From the NCBI GenBank assembly GCA_036867785.1, contig CP145423.1, positions 620,001 to 684,000 of the forward strand: a DNA stretch of 64,000 nucleotides. The letters run 5' to 3'. Positions 57,969-64,000 of the stretch are shown here, one piece after another. Made by a program: the position numbers and the translations under genes. Position 1 is the first letter of the stretch. Every line of letters begins with the position of its first letter. The DNA comes from Plasmodiophora brassicae (Eukaryota; Endomyxa: Phytomyxea; Phytomyxea; Plasmodiophorida). The notes below the pieces were generated by a model. That model had not been told where the DNA came from and did no database searches. It saw nothing but the letters and a program-made list of their open reading frames with translations.

Positions 57969-60900
57969 CTACATGCTTGTGAAATTACCAAAGGATGCTT
58001 CGTTGAAAACCTCACACGTTGATGGCAGCAAACGCATTCCGGCAACGCGTTCGCAGAATGCGTCGAATGAGGCGATGTAAATTCGCATCTCGCTGAAGCG
58101 CTCGATTTGCGTGCCTACTTCTTTTCGAAACAATCGGCACACTTTGCGGTAGTGCTGAACGGCAGGTGAGTCGTGGTAATGCTGCCAGTCATCGGTGCAT
58201 AAGTGCTGATGCAAGTGGCATCTATCGTCATCAGATAATGTCATGGTTCTTTCCTTGAATGGGCGAACTCTAGAAAGTTGCAACTGCATTGTTCCAGTGC
58301 AAGGGTCCATGCAGGAAAGTTTGCGACTGGAGGGAGTGGATTGCTTGAAGCGATCAGGATAGGCAAACCTGGAAGCAGGGTCAGTCCCGTGATCTCGCAT
58401 GCGCATGATGAAAATACCTCAGCTTGATGGTTGCCGAGCATAGCTGATAATTCTTCACGATATTCGCCGAATATCCAATAGTAGATGTGACGAAATTCTT
58501 CATCCGCAGCATGAACCGTTCCGTCAGCAAGGCCCACACAAACCCTGCGATGGGGCCAAAGAGTTCGATTATTTCAGGTAGATGGACAACCGAGTGTACC
58601 TACAAAGACAGGGGTCAGCATGAATTTGCAACAGCATAGTATAACATGTACTGAGATTGTCTTCAATGTAGACGGCGCGACGCGCTCGAATTCGTTGAAA
58701 GCTTGGAAAAGTCGATCTTTAAGCTTTGGTAAGTCATCTTTCAGAATGCACTTCGAAAGCAGGCGATTGCATGTGTCAACAAATGAGAAATACGCATACC
58801 AAAATTCTCGATATTTCTGCGATCCTGATTTCCTCAAACATTCGTTCGCCAGGTTGTGAAACATCGCCAAACCGAAGTCGCTGGTCCACAGAAGCGAATC
58901 ATGCGCCTTCCAACTTTGCGGGAAGAGACAGTTTCCAGGCTTCACACCGTTTCCTTTAAAACAATATACTGTCAATTAATATTGGCGTAATTTTAACGTT
59001 CTAACTTACCTGTGCACCAGCGAATCGAATGGAGAAGCTCATCCATTTTAACGGCGAGAGCGCTTTTGCCGGTGCGAGAATTTGATCGATATTTGCCAGC
59101 AGGAACCGCCCATCCTGGCTCCCTGTCGAACGTCTTACCCAGAGCTTCTTCGATCTGTGTGCATCTCATCAGTATCTCATCGTGTTCCGTCAATGCCACA
59201 TCCACCAGCAACCTTCTGATCATAGAGAGGACGCTTCTTAGACTTCGGACCAGTCCTCGGGCTAATGATTGACCACAGCCGGGGCAGTGTGTTGAGGAGC
59301 AAACTGTGCATAACACACAGGACGAACTGCGTTGCGTTCCCGAATGGATAAACCAATCCGGTGGAGTACATGTCCGCTTCAAGCGCGGATACGCCTGCAT
59401 TGGAGGAACTGTCCCGCCTCGATTCCATGCGTCGCATGGTGTCCGAATCCGTTTTTAAACGAGCCTCTAAATGGTACACGCAGGTCGTAGTTAGAGGCGA
59501 CACCTACATGCAACAACACCATTCGTGCAACATTTCTATAACATACCTGTACTCTTCAGGTATATCGTCTGACGTCCGACAGTCTGCCCTTGGACATGGC
59601 ACCGGTTGCAAGCATCGCGCTTGCCTCGGAAAACACATTTGGCGTGTTTCGGGAGTTCGGCGTAATCATGGGTCTATCGAAACAGCAAATTTACCACTGA
59701 ATACAAATCCAATTCCATTTCACGATTGGCCGTCCGCACCTGGTGCAGGTGCATAACGCGAAAGTGCCGAATTTCCTGCAGATCCCCATCCCAGTATGGA
59801 ACACCGTACAAGTAGCCAAGATTCAACTCGAATACGTCAAGGCTGTACCATGTAGCGGCTGATAAGCAGAGTTCAAAAGTTCAATCTATGAAGACATACC
59901 ATTGGATGGCTTGTCGAACACGACCTGCTTGAGGACCCCGTATCTCAGGCATTAAACCATACATCATTAAAAGGCTTGAGTTGCAGCGAAGCTCCTCAGA
60001 CAAGCAGAGATTTACGGAGAGCATGGGCGTTCGGGATTTGGTAATCCATTTGGTCACGCGGGCGGCGTCGACGCCTGTAGATGTCGCAATTGGGATACAA
60101 TTGTTTCTAAGACATTGAATTACGTCGACAATCAGTGCAAGGTACGCAGACCAATACGATCATGTATACTGTTTGCATCGCCTTGCAAAGGGAACGAAAA
60201 CGTCGCGGAATATGCTTCCGTCATACCAATCGCCATAGACATCTCTTGGCTTTTCGGCAATTTCTTCCATATGTGAGATTTCGGCACGTATCGCCTTCGC
60301 CAGTATCGTCACGCTCAACATCTGTTGAATCTACATTATAGTTAGCCAACAATAGCCGTCAGCATAGCACGTTATGCTACCTGTAACAGTCGCGGTAGAT
60401 AATAAAACCGTTCGGTCTTGCCCCGGCAGCAAGACAACCTTTCTCCAGCGCCTTTCTTATCAGCAGGAAACATATGTCCATTTGAACAGACAGCGAACTG
60501 TAGCGCAGGGCATGCAAGGCCCATACGTGTCAACGTCCGAAGCAGCTTTCGGACACAGTCCCGTACTTCCGCATCAGGGTTCAGCTCATCGACCTTCCTT
60601 AAATACTTATCGATCACAGGACGAATGACATTGTCTGGGTCAGGCAATGTTTCAAGCTGAAGTACATTTTCAGATAATCAGTCGTGCAACGGAGGACCAA
60701 CATGAACGGCCTTACGTCTTGGATAAATTCATTCAATTGTTCGCGCGTGGATTGCGCGACCCTGGTCAGCATATTTGCCAACAGACTATCAAACGAACGC
60801 GACGTGAGGGTGGATCTTGAAAATTCCTCCAGGATTGGTAGAGCTTCGGCAACGTCGTCGGGCAGTTCACCGGTAAGATCAAAATGACGAGTAATATGAC

Positions 60901-61792
60901 GCTGAAGAAATTGGACAAGGGCCTGTCGCAATTGATGCTTAGAAAAATCACAATAAAATTGAACACCAATACCCACCTCTTCATTCTCGTCAAGGTCATC
61001 CCCAGATAGGTGCCGAGGACGGGCAGGCATCGCATCACGCGAAGCGTTTGATAGAGGCAGTGTGCCCAGAAATGCAGGCAATTGACGGGTAGACTCCCCA
61101 GATGACGGCGGCGACACAGAAGGAGAAGAAGACCGTTGGCGCTGCGATACGAGATCCGGAGAGCCACGAGCATCGATTTCCAAGCATGTTATGTCATTGT
61201 CAAACACTGAACAGTGAAGATGGAAAATTATCGGACCGAAAACAGGTACTCAGAGGACGGGAGAAATACCTGGAGCAGACGGCGACATCGTCGGAACTTC
61301 AGCCAAGCGAGACGATACATCTGGCACATGTGGCATTGGACGTCCAGGTACACAATGTGGCTCTGCAGGCAGCGGGAAGCGGTCCAGTTCAGCAGGCTGC
61401 GGTACGCGATCTAGTTCAGGCAGGGGATCCAGTTCTGCAGATGGCGGCAGGCAGTCCAACTCGGCAGGACGCGGCAGGGCATCCAGTTCGGAACGCACCG
61501 GCTGGCAATCCAATTGGGCACCCATCGCCTGGGAATCCAGAGCGCCAGCCACCGACTGGCAGTCTAGTTCGGCAGACACCGGCTGGCAGCCCAGTTCGGC
61601 AACCAGCGGCTGGCTCCGCGAAGGTAAAGAAGAACTACTGGCCGCTGGATCGCGACGATTGCCTTCTGTCTCCGTCCGTGGCACATCGTTCCACCGACCT
61701 TCCTGGCTTCGCGAAGTCATCTCAGTCGGTTTGAGTATCGACGACGGCGACCGCGGCGGCAAAAACAGCGTCGATCGATCGATGGAGAGCAT
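57969..61792 (-). CDS. Tnp2-type (CACTA superfamily) transposase 2, multi-exon, minus strand
   Basis: Homologue of the 50.3-53.0 kb gene. A repeat-rich N-terminal frame starts at the ATG 61792 and a second frame begins near 61207 (FDNDITCLEIDARG). The block FAVCSNGHMFPADKKGAG is at about 60470. RDVYGDWYDGSIFRDVF and PIATSTGVDAARVTKWI (D1 region) lie at 60000-60270. VLCVMHSLLLNTLPRLW (DxMH-like region) is at about 59290 and VHLPEIIELFGPIAGFVW with the ER motif (TERFMLRMK) at about 58500-58590. The last exon ends at 57969. Exon boundaries were not fully resolved, and some parts (59503-60000) may be decayed. D1 appears as GVDA rather than GIDG. Confidence 0.65.
61250..61792 (-). CDS. Repeat-rich N-terminal exon of Tnp2-type gene 2 (ELD-P repeats)
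   Basis: From the ATG at 61792 the frame reaches nine or so imperfect 10-11-residue repeats of the type AELDCLPPS / AELDRFPLP / SELDALPRP (about 61360-61620), encoded by 30-33 bp DNA units. The repeats are acidic and proline-spaced, so likely extended. Whether they belong to the transposase or to a separate small gene is not settled; the frame ends at 61250 without a clear splice to the next part. Confidence 0.45.
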   Translation of the reverse strand: MLSIDRSTLFLPPRSPSSILKPTEMTSRSQEGRWNDVPRTETEGNRRDPAASSSSLPSRSQPLVAELGCQPVSAELDCQSVAGALDSQAMGAQLDCQPVRSELDALPRPAELDCLPPSAELDPLPELDRVPQPAELDRFPLPAEPHCVPGRPMPHVPDVSSRLAEVPTMSPSAPGISPVL

Positions 61793-62123
61793 TGTACTTC
61801 TACGTCGACATGGGCAGCTGCCCAGTGGGTCTAACAAAGCGTCGCGGTTTCTTAAGTTTGAGCCAGTGATTGTTTGTGTAAGAAGATGACAATGCTTCGT
61901 GTGTCAAGTGCATCTGATGAGCTCTGCCAACGAACACGAAACCTGGATGCCCATAATGGAACCCGATCCGTGTCGTTCTGCATCCCGAGCCGAAAATGGG
62001 GGCCTAAATGTCCGCTGAAGTGACCTCCCCACCAGTCATGAGAGCACCCATCATCGGTCATTTGGACATTGGTCGACGCTGTAGAGTATGCCTGGCACCC
62101 GGTCGCGCGGGCGTCACATCGTT
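61793..62123. other. Intergenic between divergent transposon genes
   Basis: No ORF of note. It separates the minus-strand Tnp2-type gene 2 from the plus-strand Lys/Ser-rich gene at 62124. Confidence 0.4.
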
Positions 62124-63236
62124 ATGTCAGACGACGAACCCCCTTCCTCCTCAAGCGAGCGAACGGTCTCACCAGAGTCGACGACCAGCAGGGGCGCTGT
62201 CGAGTCGACGACCAGGAAGGTCTCTGCGGTGTTGGCGGCGAAGAAGGGCAGCGCCGCATCGACTTCGAAGAAGCGCGTCGTATCGAAGAAGACCGGTGCC
62301 GTGGTGTTGAAGACAAAGAAGGGCGCCGCCGCATCGGCAGCATCGAAGCGCGCTGCATCGAGCAAGGAGGGTGTCGCTTCGGTCCCGGAGAAACCGAACG
62401 GCCAAACTGACCCGATCGTCGAAAGTGGCTCCGATGACGAGCAAAGTGAGCAAGAAACCGATGATTTACGGTGGTGACGCTTGAGGTCGTATTTTCCAGC
62501 ATTTGTTTTAACTTGGCGTGGCATAGGTCACCCTCGATAGGGCATCCTAATCATGTGGGAGTTCGCAAGGACAACACGTCTTATACGCAGTACCAGCGCG
62601 CGTGTCCTATGCCTGAACTCCCGTCTGCCCTACAGGCGTATCTACCCACGACCTGGCACCGGGCACATGAAAAACAACAAAGAAAAGATCTCGTGGAGAA
62701 GACGAAAGAGCTGTTTCATGGGTACGTCGCAGCGTCTTCACGCCAATGTCACTCTGAAGTCAGACCTGATTTGTATCTGATGCAGGCAATATAGCACGAA
62801 TCAGGCTCTCCAGGCTGGCTCTGACAAAGCGAGGAATGTCGCGATTTACCAAGGGGTTTTAAACTTCTTCCGCAGTCAGGGCATTGCCGACAGTGACGCC
62901 GTGCAATGGCCCTTCGACGAGACGAAGCGGAGTAAGTGCATGTACTGTCAGATCAACGACGTGTGCTTAATATGTGGTAATGTACCTGTAGTGATTAAGA
63001 ATTTTCTGGCCAACGCGAAGGCTGCCGCTGGCTTCAGCAGTAAGGAGCCAGGGGCAAAGCCTCGTTTTAAACGAGCGCCCAGCGGTATGATCACAGGAGA
63101 CGGGCCCGAATTCCGGTTCTTGGAGCGCTTGTGGTCCCGAATGGCAGACATTCCGGACTCCCATCCGGGATTGCAAAGCCAGGAAATGCTCGATCGGGCG
63201 ATTACAACGTTTCGAAATACGTTTCGGAATGCTTGA
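62124..63236 (+). CDS. Lys/Ser-rich nuclear-type protein, spliced, unrecognised
   Basis: Exon 1 from the ATG at 62124 (MSDDEPPSSSSERTVSPEST) is Ser/Lys/Ala-rich with repeated AAKKGSAAS / KTKKGAAAS motifs and ends in an acidic SDDEQSEQETDD. Later frames give PELPSALQAYLPTTWHRAHE (about 62610) and a final block to the stop at 63236 (VPVVIKNFLANAKAAAGF, then FRFLERLWSRMADIPDSHPG). A short CMYCQINDVCLICG cysteine cluster lies at about 62938-62980. Introns are implied but not mapped. The basic N-terminus suggests a DNA-binding accessory protein of the neighbouring transposon. Confidence 0.4.
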
Positions 63237-63269
63237 TCGATATAAAGCCGGCCACATTCTACGAGTACG

Positions 63270-63785
63270 GATGCATGCAAACGGATGCAGGTAGCGCTGC
63301 AGGCGGATGCAGATAGGGCTGCAGGCGGATGCAGGTAGCGCTGCAGATGGATGCAGTTAGCGCTGCAGATGGATGCAGTTAGCGATGCAGACGGATGCAG
63401 GCTGTTGATGCAGACAGGATGCAGGTTGTTGATGCAGGCGGGATGCAGGTGGCGATGCAGGCGGGATGCAGGTGGCGATGCAGACGGCTGCAGGTGGTGA
63501 TGCAGACGGATGCAGGTGGTGATGCAGACGGATGCAGGTGGTGATGCAGACGGATGCAGGTGGCGATGCAGACGGCTGCAGGTGGAGATGCAGACGGCTG
63601 CAGGTGGCGATGCAGACGGCTGCAGGTGGCGATGCAGACGGCTGCAGGTGGCGATGCAGACGGCTGCAGGTGGCGATGCAGATGGATGCAGGTGGTGATG
63701 CAGGCGGATGCAGGTGGTGATGCAAAAATGACTGCAGGGGTGCTGCATCCGCCTGCATCACCACCTGCAGTCATTTTTGCATCCG
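63270..63785. repeat. CTGCAG/GATGCAG-rich tandem repeat 2, about 22-bp unit, ending in a hairpin
   Basis: About twenty units of a 22-bp repeat (GATGCAGACGGATGCAGG plus TGGT or variants) run from 63270 to 63725. The end is an inverted repeat: GATGCAAAAATGACTGCAG at 63720-63738 and its reverse complement CTGCAGTCATTTTTGCATC at 63765-63783 enclose about 26 bp. All three forward frames and the reverse frames stay open, giving long spurious ORFs. The ATGACTGCAG word is shared with repeat 1. Confidence 0.9.
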
Positions 63786-63967
63786 ATTTGACGCCAGTGC
63801 TTCGACGTCGAATTGGCCTAGAACGTGATACAACGTGTTCCGCGGCTGTATGCTTACATACGGTTTTACAATCACGTCAAGTGTGACATGAACACGATCA
63901 TCTCCTTCGAGGATCTCATTGGCGGTTGTTCCACTATCCCCAGGTCCAGACGACGCCATCGCTGGTC
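63771..63967 (-). CDS. Possible N-terminal exon at the window edge, unrecognised
   Basis: A minus-strand frame beginning within the right edge (MASSGPGDSGTTANEILEGD, then DRVHVTLDVIVKPYVSIQPR, YHVLGQFDVEALASN) runs into the hairpin at the end of satellite 2. It looks protein-like but is short, and its start and continuation are not determined. Confidence 0.3.
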
Positions 63968-64000
63968 GAACAGCTGGCAACCTGAGCGCGCTGATCGCAG

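Noticed and set aside
16192-63000. Bacterial-type features (operons, Shine-Dalgarno sites, CRISPR, IS elements)
   Set aside because: Introns, ribosomal protein types, chromodomain retrotransposons and tRNA promoter boxes show a eukaryotic nuclear genome.
63270-63785. Several 60-270-codon ORFs (Cys/Ile/His- or Gly/Asp-rich repeats) on both strands, or a CRISPR array
   Set aside because: They are translations of a 22-bp tandem satellite without unique spacers, so neither genes nor CRISPR.

Overview
The window is nuclear DNA of a GC-rich unicellular eukaryote. Evidence: spliced genes with short GT-AG introns (about 50-80 bp), cytosolic ribosomal proteins RPL9 and RPS21, a BUB2-type TBC GAP, a cyclic-nucleotide-gated-type channel, a DYW-type PPR protein, chitin-synthase-like and GT60-like enzymes, and several eukaryotic transposon classes. 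The lineage is not resolved. Chitin synthase together with DYW-PPR, GT60 and CUB/EGF-tyrosinase fits a free-living amoeboid or early-opisthokont protist better than an animal, plant or typical fungus; that is inference.

Region 1 (1-26 kb) is compact host gene space. In order: tail-to-tail broken copies of a chitin-synthase-like 5' end; the intact gene; a DYW-PPR gene convergent with a four-exon BUB2-like gene; a secreted CUB-EGF-tyrosinase; two tandem leucine-rich-repeat genes in which nearly every exon is one repeat bounded by phase-2 introns; a small secreted protein; a seven-exon CNG/HCN-like channel on the minus strand; a CAP-domain secreted protein; an acidic orphan; the divergent RPL9/RPS21 pair; an RWD protein with a C-terminal membrane anchor; and a four-exon GT60-like type II membrane glycosyltransferase. 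Many of these (signal peptides, LRRs, CAP, tyrosinase, chitin synthase) act at the cell surface or wall.

Region 2 (26.7-39.8 kb) is a nest of Ty3/gypsy chromodomain retrotransposons, lower in GC. At least three minus-strand elements or parts and one plus-strand fragment are present, all broken by frameshifts or truncations. A GC-rich ORF sits inside the gag of the first element.

Region 3 (40-64 kb) is transposon-dominated: a coiled-coil/SAP-like orphan; a Helitron/Pif1 helicase remnant; a tandem duplication leading into a USP-type deubiquitinase fragment; a broken piggyBac-like transposase with a YqaJ-like PD-(D/E)XK nuclease between its second and third catalytic segments; two Tnp2/CACTA-type transposases (one bounded by a perfect 54-bp inverted repeat); a duplicated tRNA gene; a DD34E mariner-like transposase; and two CTGCAG/TGCATC-rich satellites. 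Recurrent GTACAATAATTGTAC palindromes and a near-perfect 72-bp foldback are the most unusual non-coding signals.

Exon coordinates were derived by hand from reading frame, splice dinucleotides and family alignment from memory. No database search was possible.
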